Origin: Endotrypanum monterogeii
Taxonomy: Eukaryota > Euglenozoa > Kinetoplastea > Trypanosomatida > Trypanosomatidae
DNA: 64,000 nt
Direction of reading: 5' to 3'
Assembly (NCBI GenBank): GCA_000333855.2
Contig: CM007318.1
Location: forward strand, 1,290,205 to 1,354,204
Shown here in pieces: positions 52,001 to 61,404 of the stretch (position 1 is its first letter; each line of letters opens with the position of its first letter). A program made the position numbers and the translations under genes. Below the pieces are notes generated by a model, which was given only the letters and a program-made list of their open reading frames with translations, ran no database searches and had not been told where the DNA came from.

Positions 52001-52986
52001 CGTTGACTGCTCAACAAACGTATGCGTGGGCGGATGCATACTCCGAAGCGCTCGCACCTCCGCACGTAGTTCGGTGCAATCGGACTTTCCTGAATGAGCA
52101 ACGTATTGCTGTAGTCCTTTCGAACGCGCGTAATTACCACACTACAGATGACAGCGCAGTGCGTCTCGCACTCGCGCGCGAGTGGCTTCGACTGGGGCAC
52201 CGCCAGCGTGTCATTGAGGTTCTCCTGGACTCCCCGGCACATTCCAGCAGCTACAATGAACTGGCTACTTTGAGCATGGCTGTGGCTGCCTCGACCGCTG
52301 TCAAGTCTTCGTCGGCGGAGTCGGCTTCCTCGGCGCTGTTTGTCGCTTCTGCGAAGCGTGCGTCAGCGATGCTGCTGGCAAGAGGAGACGTGGAGGCAGC
52401 CGTCGAGAAGCTTATTCTTGCGGGTGAGTACCACAGCGCTTGTGTAACACTCCAATCGAAAGGTCGATGGCGCGACGCTGTACTCCTCGTCAAAGTGCTA
52501 CCGAAAATAGATCGCCCCCTGTTGACGGAGGTGGTTCATCGGTGGTCAGCGCTCTCCGTCCAACGCGGCTACCGCCTGCTCAGCGCCTCTCTTTTACTTG
52601 CTGGCGGTGGTGCAGCTGCTGGCGAAGTGCAGCCAGCTCCTCTCGAGTCGCTGTCCCTGTTGATGGAGTCGGCGCACTTCAGGGATGCTGCTGGTCTTTT
52701 GGCTCTTGTCTTGTCTCAGTACTACGAGGAGATCGTTGCCTGGCCGGCAACGGCGGCAAGGAAGCAGTCCGCTGACCCTCATGGTTGCACCCCTGGCATG
52801 ACACCCGTGCAGCCCGCAAGTGCCAGTGCCATGGTGGACACAGTGCTGCATGCCTTGGGCGAGTACAGTGGTCTTCTGCATACAATCGGGAACGTGGCGG
52901 CGGAGAAAGTGGTCTTGGGGCATGCTGCAGCACTGAAAGCTAGAATGCGGCAGGTGGCCAAGGAAGCAAGTGTGAATGAAGGCTAA
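49063..52986 (+). CDS. WD40-repeat protein of the WDR11 type
   Basis: 1307 residues from the ATG at 49063. The frame remains open upstream for 83 codons to a TTG, but that part is translated poly-T (Phe runs) and is not believed. WDR11 forms a Golgi vesicle-tethering complex in animals. The N-terminal about 850 residues are WD40-like beta-propeller material (for example GHKASVTALLW near 75-85 and repeated Leu-x-Ile-Trp-Asp-type strand ends). The C-terminal about 400 residues are helical. The stretch at about 1117-1145 (LILAGEYHSACVTLQSKGRW then DAVLLVKV) closely follows the end of animal WDR11, where a similar Tyr-Leu-Gln...Gly-x-Trp-x-x-Ala-x-x-Leu-Ala-Lys-Val motif occurs. The overall architecture and length (about 1220 in human) agree. 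Ser/Ala-rich insertions account for the extra length. Confidence 0.8.
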   Translation: MNGASVAPHIPPKVIPGCSSTHSSNGLPTIFSNVGTFAYQSASYGLQQLLACSSAVIHRGEVIFIYDMNSMLLTQSLSGHKASVTALLWRRPSASYLQAGLFLWSGDAGGTVMYWDVAEGVALTSIETPCHAFVQSLVLLTDDHLLVVTQESTGYVFNSHLVDDTPLPPGPLPLKVQQSTLLGRPSAPSIVAVSQLNDQHCCAIVLGDRLRIMNAIQLDSGAATPVARDLVYESKDGGATVIDVFFSDAQEAILYFATRNTVGCYDWELGLMLNESLLWLPDDVEFRRIFHSCASGGAHMRRMAQVQESAAAVSGDAVAAQLPIMYSFGTDQRLLAWYITRHNRFTSVSTDVRGVRINSKLCVNVVQSELDSSRFAVLFEDGAIAHWQYIARARRWKLLDSWLAPMMRPVTFCPVSEHHCCVVLKSGHLVLMDITHSIAVRRFNLIYSGGTQIVLVCGYKWKDLIWVVSDRVLQYRHHHQVSLFDTRTGEVLRVLRKPSSVPEQTRMKEITMDPSITYVLLTYWNGTFEVWTAAESRLVHIHSGLGVANVSWAPPSMRHCMSGVQGTPQLLAILFAEGTLSLWSVYMDRVVVSRDAIPLFNPSAAEGSVRSGVIGDGLVMWDGHGNGVVLHAQGTRLAVRRLRDAPANSGAVMCLAGPPAPPTQVTGTTAPTSFSSPPVMTVAGSFIGEGRVDDMAGAARGCATELLSSPTSSLSAVLVVAVLFESGMLGIWDMATGGRLAISSADTAAGIRALALYWAGDSLSVLSTDGSLHILDTTLTEINSSVRCRALRRPVKNVAFLLASHRTYVQVALELGRPQSDAEDVVLTASLSTPSATSALMEAVPVSVRPCRGPFGQLLTEHICTLQDELELYLRTMVPHEVLRQLRLCDSAAATAVPTSPLVWLRRAAVVAGFFGQTTKQRFLCLAVDVLRHWTPSAGARCRRGSTSSGVFPLADAALVTEVASQLDVSPDTESLSDGTLTAQQTYAWADAYSEALAPPHVVRCNRTFLNEQRIAVVLSNARNYHTTDDSAVRLALAREWLRLGHRQRVIEVLLDSPAHSSSYNELATLSMAVAASTAVKSSSAESASSALFVASAKRASAMLLARGDVEAAVEKLILAGEYHSACVTLQSKGRWRDAVLLVKVLPKIDRPLLTEVVHRWSALSVQRGYRLLSASLLLAGGGAAAGEVQPAPLESLSLLMESAHFRDAAGLLALVLSQYYEEIVAWPATAARKQSADPHGCTPGMTPVQPASASAMVDTVLHALGEYSGLLHTIGNVAAEKVVLGHAAALKARMRQVAKEASVNEG

Positions 52987-54011
52987 TTGGGGGTTGGCTG
53001 TGCGCCGAGGCCATGCTGTTATTGTGATGGTGCTCAAGAACGATCCCACCATTCCTTTCCGACCCTTTCTTTTCACTGTGCCGAGGATAATTTGCACTGT
53101 GGTGCGGTCCTCAGGGAGGGGGAAGAGGAGAGGGGTTGTGGAGGACAAGTTGAGGCTGGGTGGGGGAGAGATTTGGCGAGAGGTAACGCATTCCTCGGCC
53201 ATGGACTTGGCTCGAGCAGATTCGATCAGCTGTAATTTTCTGCTTATAAACCCTCCCCTACTCCACCAGCCGTGTCAAAGGGAGAGGGAGAGAGTGCGGC
53301 GGTGAGTGATGCTGAGCTTCTTCTTTCTTTGTAGAGAGCGACTTCATGGAGTAGTTGCAGGAGGACACTTCGGTGGATATATATTTTTTCAAATTAGGTT
53401 TGGGGATTTTCGATACCCAGGTAAGCCTCGCGAGCCTTCTTGCATGACACACCTTGGCCCAGCCGCTTTGTGTGTTACTTCAGATTCTGACCAAGAGATA
53501 TATACATATTTATCTATGTCCTGCTTTGACCCCAATACATAAGCGTTGCTGTCCTCGGTGGCCCAGCAGCACCAGAGTTTAATCTCATGTGAGAAAAAAG
53601 AGAAATGCATTTTGACAAGAATGATACACCTCATCATCTTACCTGCGACTCGTTTCTTCTCACCCCACCACTTTTTGGTGTGTGGCACCTAGTGGACACA
53701 AGAGATACCCGTCTCTGCAGTGGTACAGTGTAACGCCGAAGTTTCCGGACGGCCCCGCCTATTACTGAATCTTGTCCTGACGTTTTGCCATGAGAGGACA
53801 AAAAAAGACAATTCTTTTTTCCAATTTTTTAGTTTGTGGCACATTTTTTTCTTTCGAGTTCACAAATCAGTATTTTGGACATTCGCTGGCCAATCTCTTT
53901 GTTTTCTTTGGTGCCCCTCATAAACGTGTTGAGAGGCGTGAGGCCACCGTTTGTATTTCTTCTTGTCTTCAGCTGTCATCGCGGCCTGTATCGTTTTTTT
54001 CTCGCCTCGAT
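52987..54011 (+). other. Spacer before the SET-domain gene
   Basis: No gene seen. Mixed sequence without long microsatellites. An ATG frame opening at 53790 continues into the SET gene, but its first 74 codons are Phe-rich T-run translation and lie before the probable splice acceptor at 53971-53972. Confidence 0.55.
53950..53972 (+). promoter_or_regulatory. Candidate splice acceptor deciding the start of the SET protein
   Basis: A T/C-rich tract ends in AG at 53971-53972, 40 nt before the ATG at 54012. If used, the upstream in-frame ATG at 53790 is not in the mRNA. Confidence 0.5.
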
Positions 54012-55082
54012 ATGCGCACAAGGCGCTCTTCCAAGTTTGCTGAGTACCTCTCCACTTATGCCATTCTCGAAGGGATCGGAATTCACCCGTCAGTGCTGAT
54101 CGAGAAGCGTGACCCCGGTGTCGGTGTTGGTGTGTACGTGCGCGACGCCTGCGACGCTGGCACGTGCCTCCTCGCGGTTCCCTCCAAAAGGATTTGCTCC
54201 GAATCCGTGCTGGCTCGGGTGGGGCTCAAGACCACCTTCTGCAGCCCGTGGCACCCGGATAACAAGGAGCTGTCAACGTCTTCTTCGGAGACGACATGCG
54301 ATGTACAGGATGGGATCGTTTCCTTCTTAGTGGGGACTGCGCAGTGGCCAGAGCTAGCGTGGAGGCTCGCCCTCGAGAAACACCGCAGTGTCTCACCTTT
54401 ATGGGGTTGGCTGCAGAGTCTTCCGTCCGAGGAAGAACTGACTGATCTGAAGAACGCCGCCGAGCGACAGTGTCGCGTGCATCACACAATGTTGCTGCCG
54501 TACTATTTAAGAGGTCGTCAAAGAATTCGAGAAGAAATCTCATCCTCCTACTTGAAGCTGCGCGACCACAACCTTCTACCCTGCTTCGATCATTATGTAT
54601 GGGCGGTGGACGTTCTGTTGTCGCGTGGGTTGCTGCTTCCGACGGCATGGCTGCCGGTTGCACGTATGTCGAAGAGCAGTTCAGGGGATCATGACTCTGC
54701 GAAGGATGACAGCGACCCATTCCTCAACTCATCGGTTGAGTGTGGTGTTGTTCCATTTTTGGATCTTGTCAATGGCCCTGACAAGATTGGCCGTGTGGCC
54801 AACGCGGATATCGAGATGGCCACGTCTCTCGAGAAGCTTCCTCAGTTTTTCAAGGATGACCTCGAGGCTACTGCTGCCGAGAAAGGGCTCAGCGGCGGCA
54901 CTAAGCTTGTGGAGGTGGAGCGCCTGCTGAAGTTGCATTACTATCTCTGTCTCACCCTTCGGAAACCGCTTCGTGCCTCTGAAGAAGTTATTCTAGACTG
55001 GCAGGTCCCGGTCTTGACGACTGGTGTGCTGACCCCGGCTGAGGATGCAATTGTGAGCCGTTTTCTGAAGTTCATGTTCTAG
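54012..55082 (+). CDS. SET-domain protein (SETD3/SETD6/Rubisco-LSMT-like)
   Basis: 356 residues from the ATG at 54012. Proteins of this group methylate Lys or His on non-histone targets. The first SET strand region is at about 36-58 (GVGVGVYVRDACDAGTCLLA), the FDHYVWAVDVLLSRG helix with the conserved Trp and Ser-Arg at 192-206, and the SAM-binding/active-site region PFLDLVNG at 248-255, followed by the closing EEVILDW at 324-330. Two normally strict positions differ. The Asn-His pair of the NHxxxxN motif is Asn-Gly, and the catalytic Tyr of the EEVxxxYG motif is Trp (W330). Activity may therefore be lost or altered. The long insertion between the first strand and the helix is the iSET region expected in this group. 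The family is fairly certain, the substrate unknown. Confidence 0.8.
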   Translation: MRTRRSSKFAEYLSTYAILEGIGIHPSVLIEKRDPGVGVGVYVRDACDAGTCLLAVPSKRICSESVLARVGLKTTFCSPWHPDNKELSTSSSETTCDVQDGIVSFLVGTAQWPELAWRLALEKHRSVSPLWGWLQSLPSEEELTDLKNAAERQCRVHHTMLLPYYLRGRQRIREEISSSYLKLRDHNLLPCFDHYVWAVDVLLSRGLLLPTAWLPVARMSKSSSGDHDSAKDDSDPFLNSSVECGVVPFLDLVNGPDKIGRVANADIEMATSLEKLPQFFKDDLEATAAEKGLSGGTKLVEVERLLKLHYYLCLTLRKPLRASEEVILDWQVPVLTTGVLTPAEDAIVSRFLKFMF

Positions 55083-56034
55083 CTGGTGTGCACGGTGGTG
55101 CTGAAGAGGAGGGGGGGGGCTTGGGACGGTGGAGGTGCGGTGCAACTCTTGTCTGCCACAGGCGTCGATTAGGGGATGAGGCTTCCCCACTTTGGCTGAT
55201 GCTCTGGCTCTCTCCTCCTCCCCCCTCTCTCTGCTGCACACAGTTGAGCTCCTTTCCGACGATGTGTCTAGATACTGCTGGACAGGGGTACATCGTATTC
55301 CGATTCTTTTGGGCAAAATACTTTGAATTGAAGTGATCTTCCCCGCTAACACTCTCGGCACCACACGGATGACGAGAAAATCAAACAACATAAAGTGACC
55401 TATGCTCTCACACAGTCTTTACCGGCGGTTATGCGGTGTGTGAATAATTTCTCGATGTATCCTGCTCACTGATGCGCGTTGAATACCTCTCTTCGCTCTG
55501 CTTCTCCGTCCATATGACACTGGCTACTGCCGGCTTGGTTGGTTCTCTGCTCGCTACCGCTCCTTCCCTTGGCTACTGCTAAGCGGGTGTCACGGCCGCT
55601 TCCTGCTTTCTGGTAGGGGAAAAAAAAAGCTCTGATTATTGACCTAACGCGGGTTCCTGTCTTTGTCGCGCTTACGCCCTGTTGTCCTATCCGTCTTGGA
55701 TGCGTTTTCCCTCTCCTTCGTCTCAGGTGTGGTCTTTTTACCGAGACTCATCTCTATCGGACACTTATTTTTGGGAGAAGGGTGAGTGCCTCACATCGTT
55801 GGTGCTTTTGTTTCTTCTGCTGCTATTTCTGTACCGCATCTTTGAGCACTGTTGCCAATCGAAGTTCTTTTTTTTTTTCGTTAGACTGTCCCACCTACCT
55901 TTCCGTAGAAAAATCAGAAATCTTCTGCCTGGTACAACTTGCACAGGATTCGGTGGTTGCCCACCTCAAGGGTTCCCTCTATCCGCTGTATTAGTTCCCC
56001 CCGGAAAGAAGACACATTGGTGTGAAGATATCGG
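55083..56034 (+). other. Spacer after the SET-domain gene
   Basis: No gene supported. G-rich run near 55110-55120, C/T-rich sequence near 55211-55227. A poly-T tract at about 55867-55878 is followed by AG at 55883-55884, the likely acceptor for the next gene (5' UTR about 150 nt). Confidence 0.55.
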
Positions 56035-56628
56035 ATGTCCCTCACCTACCAGCGTCTGAAGATGCGGGCGACTACTGTCGCCGTGGATCACATGCGCAGC
56101 TTTTGCGACGGCTGCAATCTTCTGCTCGGGGCCTTTATGCATCCCTTCAAACGTATTGCCGGACGCGTGAAAGCGGAGGCGCCGTGGGTAACCACTGTTG
56201 TGGCGTGCACGTTAGTTACAGCTCTTCCTCTTATTTTTTATCCATACGTCAAGAAGTGGATCCTAAAGGATGAGCGCGCTGCAGCTGAGGCAGACCGTGT
56301 GCGTCTATGCCTGCAGAAGGGCATCGATCCCTACCCGTACATGCGGCACAAGGATTTTGTTTACGGCAACTCAGCGCCGGTTTTGGCCAATGAGGAGCAG
56401 ATTCCCAAACGGATTGGTTGGGAGTTCAACGCGATCGATAACTACTACAAGAGAAAAGAAGAGCTCCGGCGGGAGGTGGGTGGCAGTCTCGATGACACAG
56501 TGCAAAAGTTGATGGAGCTCAAGCAGGAGCAACGTAGTATGTACGACAGCATGCGCGGAAAGCCAGGCACAGAGCCAAGCGACCTCATCTTCCACCAACG
56601 AACTGACATCGACAAAGTTCAGTCATAG
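56035..56628 (+). CDS. Single-membrane-segment protein of unknown function
   Basis: 197 residues, no family recognised. The N-terminal about 50 residues are basic with several Cys, Phe and Leu residues. One hydrophobic helix lies at about 51-71, followed by a basic Lys-Lys-Trp-Ile-Leu-Lys patch. The rest (about 78-197) is hydrophilic and mostly helical, with a Tyr-Pro-Tyr-Met-Arg-His-Lys-Asp-Phe-Val-Tyr-Gly segment near 93-106 and a Glu/Lys-rich coiled-coil-like part near 145-170. A membrane-anchored protein facing a soluble compartment, perhaps in the mitochondrial inner membrane given the basic N-terminus, is a reasonable inference. The ATG at 56035 is the first after the acceptor candidate in this frame. 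Confidence 0.8.
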   Translation: MSLTYQRLKMRATTVAVDHMRSFCDGCNLLLGAFMHPFKRIAGRVKAEAPWVTTVVACTLVTALPLIFYPYVKKWILKDERAAAEADRVRLCLQKGIDPYPYMRHKDFVYGNSAPVLANEEQIPKRIGWEFNAIDNYYKRKEELRREVGGSLDDTVQKLMELKQEQRSMYDSMRGKPGTEPSDLIFHQRTDIDKVQS

Positions 56629-57610
56629 ACGGAAACACACACGAGGTACAAAGTGTAGACTTATTTGAAGCACTTGTTTCTACGACTGCCGCTCGAATTT
56701 TTCTGTTTCATCGTTCTCTCTACACCCCGTCGGTTCTGTGTCCGTGTGTGTGTGTCTGTGTGTGGGGGGGCCGTCTCAAATGGCCCACGGTTCCTTTTCG
56801 CTGTGTAGTTCTATGTACAATGCATTCTTCTATTTGTTCCCCCCCCCCCCTGTGGCCACGGCCGCTTATATCCGTCGACTTCAATCCATTCGGCTGGTGG
56901 CTGATTCTCTTCTAGGCCATCCTCTGCGCTCTACAGACATGGGGCTGTTATGGGGAAAGAGGTAGAGGGCGATGAAATAAAATGACAAGATTTAGCTGTC
57001 TTGGGCTGACCGTGTGCCAACAATTCTTGAGGGTGGAAACCCTCTGCATTTTTCTTTTTCATTGTATCCTGTCTCAGACAGAGCGTGAAAAAGCGTCTGT
57101 AGTAGCGGAAGGCGGTGAGGTGGGAGTTATGACGAGCTCGAGATGTGAAATTGGAGGTCACAGTCGGTGGTGCGTATATTCCCTCTTCAAAGTGTTTGGA
57201 TGTGGTGCTCCGTAGCAGATGAGTCGGGTCAACAACAACAGCCAAAAAAAAACAAAAATGATTTTGCGTATCCTTTTTCTCTCTCCTCCACATCCCCATG
57301 AGAAAAGAAAAATCGAAAATGAAAAAAAAGAAAAGCAAAGGCCGGGCAGAAGCCGAATGCTTGGCTCAAGACGATCCACGGCTTTCTTCACAACTTAGGG
57401 GTAGGGGGTACATTTGAAACTACAGTGCAAGTAGGCACAGGGGTTGGGTGCAATAGGATGATACCCCCCCCCCTCCTTTCTCGTTTCACCCCTTCTATCT
57501 CTTGATCAGAGTCGCCCACTTGTATTTCTTCCTCGCCCATTTTATTTTGTTGCGGGTTCTTACTTTCTCCCTTTATGCATCTCTCCTATTTCTCCTACCC
57601 CTCCCCCCTA

Positions 57611-57654
<44 letters not shown>

Positions 57655-57811
57655 TCGCTGACTATCGTCCTTGGCGACCTGCAGAGCTGCACAGTGACGC
57701 AGTGCACTCAGAAGTCTGGTGAGGTGCCTCCTCCCTTTCCTTTCCCCCTAGAGGACAAGAGACGTATTTCTGAGAGGTTTCCTTTCTCAAATCCCCTAGG
57801 CATAGTGAACT
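56629..57811 (+). other. Spacer before the uL14m gene
   Basis: No gene seen. A C-run near 56840-56851, A-rich blocks (about 57240-57340), a long (AC)n at 57614-57652, then a pyrimidine tract ending with AG at 57750-57751 that fits as acceptor for uL14m (5' UTR about 60 nt). Confidence 0.55.
57614..57652. repeat. (AC)n microsatellite
   Basis: About nineteen units, upstream of the uL14m acceptor. Confidence 0.95.
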
Positions 57812-58384
57812 ATGTTTCGATTATTTGGCGCGCGCTTGGCGCCAACTACCACCGACGCAGCGGCAAAGCTTCCTGCTGGCAACCCGGTGAACAAGACATG
57901 GTTCCGTCACAATTTGATTATTCGGCGCAAGGGGTCATATCGTTCTCGCTGGGGCAACGGCACTGAAGGATACGGGAGCGGCGTTCCTCTTAGTGACCAG
58001 GTGAAGCTGCATTGTGTGGACAACACAAACTGCAAGCATGTTCGTCTCATCGCCAAAGCGACGGGTGAGCGCTTTGCACACTGTCGTGTTTTCCCCGCCG
58101 TAGCCCACCGTGTTTCGGTGCAGCGTTTTAAGGGGCGTGGCGGGGGTAGTGAGGTTTCTCGTCACCGTGTAAAACCCGGGAATATATACTGGGTGTGTCT
58201 CTTCACGCGGCGCCAATCGAATACTCGCATGAGCGGCCTGCAGACCAACTTTGATCGAAACACGTGCATTATTATGAACGATCAGCGTGTGCCATTGGGA
58301 ACACGGGTGATGTATTGCGCCGGCCGTCACGTGAACCACAAGTATCACCTCAAGGCTGTAGTGTTGGCCAACTTTTTTGTGTGA
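57812..58384 (+). CDS. Mitochondrial large-subunit ribosomal protein uL14m
   Basis: 190 residues. uL14 binds 23S-like rRNA at the subunit interface of the large mitoribosomal subunit. The N-terminal about 57 residues are basic and look like a presequence plus extension. The uL14 core starts near 58: DQVKLHCVDNTNCKHVRLI (62-80, family V-x-DNxG), a Lys-Pro-Gly-Asn-Ile-Tyr-Trp-Val stretch near 121-128 in place of kkGdv.kAvVV, then a Phe-Asp-Arg-Asn-x-x-Ile-Ile-Met-Asn-Asp (147-157, family FD.NA.VlIn) and Pro-Leu-Gly-Thr-Arg-Val (161-166). A basic VNHKYHLKAVVLANFF end matches the family C-terminus. It is closer to bacterial uL14 than to cytosolic L23. Together with uL13m this is the second mitoribosomal gene in the window. 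Confidence 0.88.
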   Translation: MFRLFGARLAPTTTDAAAKLPAGNPVNKTWFRHNLIIRRKGSYRSRWGNGTEGYGSGVPLSDQVKLHCVDNTNCKHVRLIAKATGERFAHCRVFPAVAHRVSVQRFKGRGGGSEVSRHRVKPGNIYWVCLFTRRQSNTRMSGLQTNFDRNTCIIMNDQRVPLGTRVMYCAGRHVNHKYHLKAVVLANFFV

Positions 58385-59273
58385 CTCGATACTGCTTTCT
58401 CTTTGGTGGACTGGTGGCGACTAACACGACAGCGTTTTCTCGCCGTGTGTGTGGTGCTGTTGCTTGTTCGCCTCCTTTTGACCTTGACCGTTCTGCAGGG
58501 TTCTCTCGGTTCTGGGTCCGTTATGGCAGCCTCCTTCAGTGGTTCTGTGTTTTTTTTTTTTTGTGTATGTGCGTGTTTTAGGTGTTGTCGTGAACATGAG
58601 GAATACCCTAACCTCCCCTCCCCTCGAAAAAACGAAAAACAAAAAAAAACTATATAATAAATACAAAATAAAGCTCTATTTTTTTACAGAGAATACGGAG
58701 CAGTGTTCTCTGTCTTCGTCTCTTTTGAAAAGTCTGCAAATCTCTTCGCGATTGTGTTTGTATCGATAGCCAGAGAGATGCTTGATCATGAAGACTCCCA
58801 ACTGTCAAATGTTATCTACTTGGCCTGGAAAAAAAGAAAAAAAAAGGCTGTGGGGATCTCGATCGCATCTTTTTCTTGACTTATCATCTCTCCCTTTTCA
58901 TTTCACTGCTAATCGTATTTCCAAGACACTTGTTGTGCTCAATCTCTTCTTGCTGCTATTCTTTTTTCCCTTTTCCATGACCGCTACTTGACTCCCTTGG
59001 TATCCGTTAGTGTAGAGCGAATTTAATAGGAACATCTGAACTGATTCTTACCACCAGTTGTCATCTTAAACAAAAAAAAAATCAGCACACGTTATTACCC
59101 GCTAGTGGACGTCTCTCTCTCTCTCTCTGTGGGGCAATCTTCGGCTTCGATTTAATACCTACCTTCTCCAGTCAGTGTGGCAAGACAAGAGCTGCGCTCT
59201 CATCGTGGCAAAGGACATCCAAGCGAACCCGTCCATCGACCCATTCATACTGTCCTGCAGCAGGTCCAAGGAG
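58385..59273 (+). other. Spacer before the TTC1-like gene
   Basis: No gene seen. Poly-T, poly-A and (CT)n (about 59111-59128) sequence. A pyrimidine tract ends in AG at 59170-59171. The GTG that extends the next frame upstream (59175) lies directly after this site. Confidence 0.55.
59140..59171 (+). promoter_or_regulatory. Candidate splice acceptor for the TTC1-like gene
   Basis: A T/C-rich stretch ends at AG 59170-59171. The mature 5' UTR would then be about 102 nt with 59274 as the first in-frame ATG. Confidence 0.45.
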
Positions 59274-60104
59274 ATGCCGGCCGTTGTGGAGCAGCTGCCC
59301 TCGTCAGACGAAGACAGCAATCATGCGCCTCTCTCGCCCGACATGCAAGACGCTGACGGCGGCATGGCCCAGAGTACATCGGGGATATCTTCGCCGGAGG
59401 TCGTCAAAGTCGCCTCCAGCGCTGAGGGGGATGATCCAGCCGCTCAGCATGAGAATGAAGTCAAGGGCACAGAGCGCCATGTGGATGTGGAGGAATGTTC
59501 TCGACTGAAGGTGACTGGTAATGAGCACTTCAAGAAAGGTGACATCTCGGAGGCCCTCGGGTTCTATCGGAAGGCGTTGTGGTGCGCTCTAATCAAACCT
59601 GTACCACCACGCCCCTCTCCTGCGAGCCAGAACAGCTCCCTACAAGAGTCCACAGGTGGTGGCGAGACGGAGGCAGAGAAACCGTCGGAGGACACAGAAG
59701 ATTACACCCTCACGGCGCAGGTGTACTGTAACGCCGGCTTCTGTTTGATGAGACTGGACGTGAAGGAGGAAGCGGTTCATATGTTGTCAGAGGCCATTCG
59801 ACACGATGAGTCGTATTCGAAGGCGTACATCCGACGCGCTGAGTGCTACTACAACCTTCAGAAGTGGTCCAACGCTTACGGAGACTATGAATCGTACGAG
59901 AAGCTTGGCGGGGTGCTCGATGCCCACGATCGCACTCGAAAGGTTGCTGCCAAAGCAAAGGTCGATGAGGAGATGCAGAAGATGCTGGGTGAGCTCAAGA
60001 ATCTCGGTAACAAAATACTGGGAAATTTTGGGCTGTCGACGGACAACTTCAAATTTGACAAAGACCCCCAAACGGGGGGATACTCGATGCGCTTCGAGCG
60101 ATGA
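59274..60104 (+). CDS. TTC1-type TPR protein
   Basis: 276 residues from the ATG at 59274. TTC1 is a TPR co-chaperone that binds Hsp90/Hsp70 C-termini and G-protein alpha subunits in animals. An acidic, disordered N-terminus (1-70) precedes TPR units at about 76-109 (TGNEHFKKGDISEALGFYRK in the first), 147-180 and 182-214. A low-complexity insert (about 111-146) lies between units 1 and 2. The C-terminus carries the TTC1 signature: a Leu-Gly-Glu-Leu-Lys-Asn-Leu-Gly-Asn-x-Ile-Leu run (238-249), then NFGLSTDNFKF and a Gly-Gly-Tyr-Ser-Met-Arg-Phe end (251-274). This matches the 'LGNLVLRPFGLSTENF' ending of animal TTC1, which separates it from other TPR co-chaperones. Confidence 0.88.
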   Translation: MPAVVEQLPSSDEDSNHAPLSPDMQDADGGMAQSTSGISSPEVVKVASSAEGDDPAAQHENEVKGTERHVDVEECSRLKVTGNEHFKKGDISEALGFYRKALWCALIKPVPPRPSPASQNSSLQESTGGGETEAEKPSEDTEDYTLTAQVYCNAGFCLMRLDVKEEAVHMLSEAIRHDESYSKAYIRRAECYYNLQKWSNAYGDYESYEKLGGVLDAHDRTRKVAAKAKVDEEMQKMLGELKNLGNKILGNFGLSTDNFKFDKDPQTGGYSMRFER

Positions 60105-61404
60105 TGAGGTATGCGATGCATTTGTATTTATCAGCATGTCTGCACTTGGTCATACCGTATGTGGGATGAGTACTCGTATTCAATTTTGGCCCCCCCCCCC
60201 TCTCTTTCCCTGTCTCCCCCTCCCGCCAGCGGGCGCCGAGGGTCTGGCAAGGAACATTCCACTTTGGTGAACCCGGTGCTCAACAAGTGAGTGGCGCAAG
60301 TCAATGCTGATAGAACTTCGACCCACCCACAAGTGAGCGATACTGCGCTTTGATCTTTCTTGTCGTAAAGAGTGTGCCTGACCCCTCTTTCTCCAGGGGT
60401 TGTCGCGAGTGGGCATCGCATCACAGATTCGCATGTTTTGCACGACAGGATCAAAAGCGGTTTTTTTTTTTTTTTTGACACTCGTCAGGAGTCATGTGAA
60501 GAAGAGGATAGGCCAGAGAATACAGTGCACACAACCGCACATACGTACACAGATGCCTACGTGTACACATACAGATCAGGGCCTGCGTTTGGGGGAGGGG
60601 TTGGTGAGTGAAATGGTCAGGTGGGTTTTAGCTCACTTCGACGGTATGTTTGTGCTTTATCAGTTTTTTTTTTTCTGTTCTATTTTCATATCAGTTTATT
60701 GCTGTCGCTCAGTGCACCTCCTTTTTTTCTTGTTCAGTACCGCAAACCGTTTTTCTCGCCCTGATCAACTGCAAAGAAGATTTCGGGTTTAGCGCGGTAG
60801 TCAAAGAGTCTGAACATATCACAGTTGCTTAAAAGACATCGAGGAGTTTACGAGTGCTTGTGCGTGAGTGAGTGTCGGGTGTGTTTGGAACCCTCTCAAA
60901 ATCTACTCTTCACACCACAAAGTCAAGTCCACCGAGGGTTTGATTTTTCTGCATCTGTGGACAACGTCGTCTACCCATTATGCAAGGGCACGGTGTAGGT
61001 AAAGGGGCTCTAAGACCCTGATGCCATGCCGAAAGTGTTTGCTCTCGTATCCACAGACGTGCAAGGGGTGGCTCCATGTTTGTTACGCGCCGCATCTATT
61101 TATTCGAACTTACTCGATTTTTTTTTTTTGAAATATTTTGAAGGCTATATTACCCCCCCCCTTTACACACGAGTTATATTATACATATATTTATACGTAT
61201 ATTAATATTAATATTATTTACCCGGTTCGTTGAAGCATTGAAGAGGGAGGGAGGCGTGACACAACGTCAAAATCGGAGATATCTCACCCCCGCGCGATAG
61301 CTGCTTTCACAGTTTCTTGATTAGAATTTATAAATATTTTCTTCCCCTTCTGGCGTAAAAAGAAAAATACGTCAAGGTGTGACAGGTGCGAGTCGTCTAG
61401 CACT
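60105..61404 (+). other. Spacer before the coiled-coil gene
   Basis: No gene supported. A C-run at about 60190-60200, poly-T runs (60460-60475 and 61120-61129), and a TA-rich stretch with a TTAATA-type repeat near 61176-61221. AG at 61399-61400 directly before the next ATG is a weak acceptor candidate. Confidence 0.5.

Noticed and set aside
53790..54011. Upstream ATG extension of the SET gene
   Set aside because: Phe-rich T-run translation lying largely before the AG at 53971-53972. The SET fold starts well after 54012.
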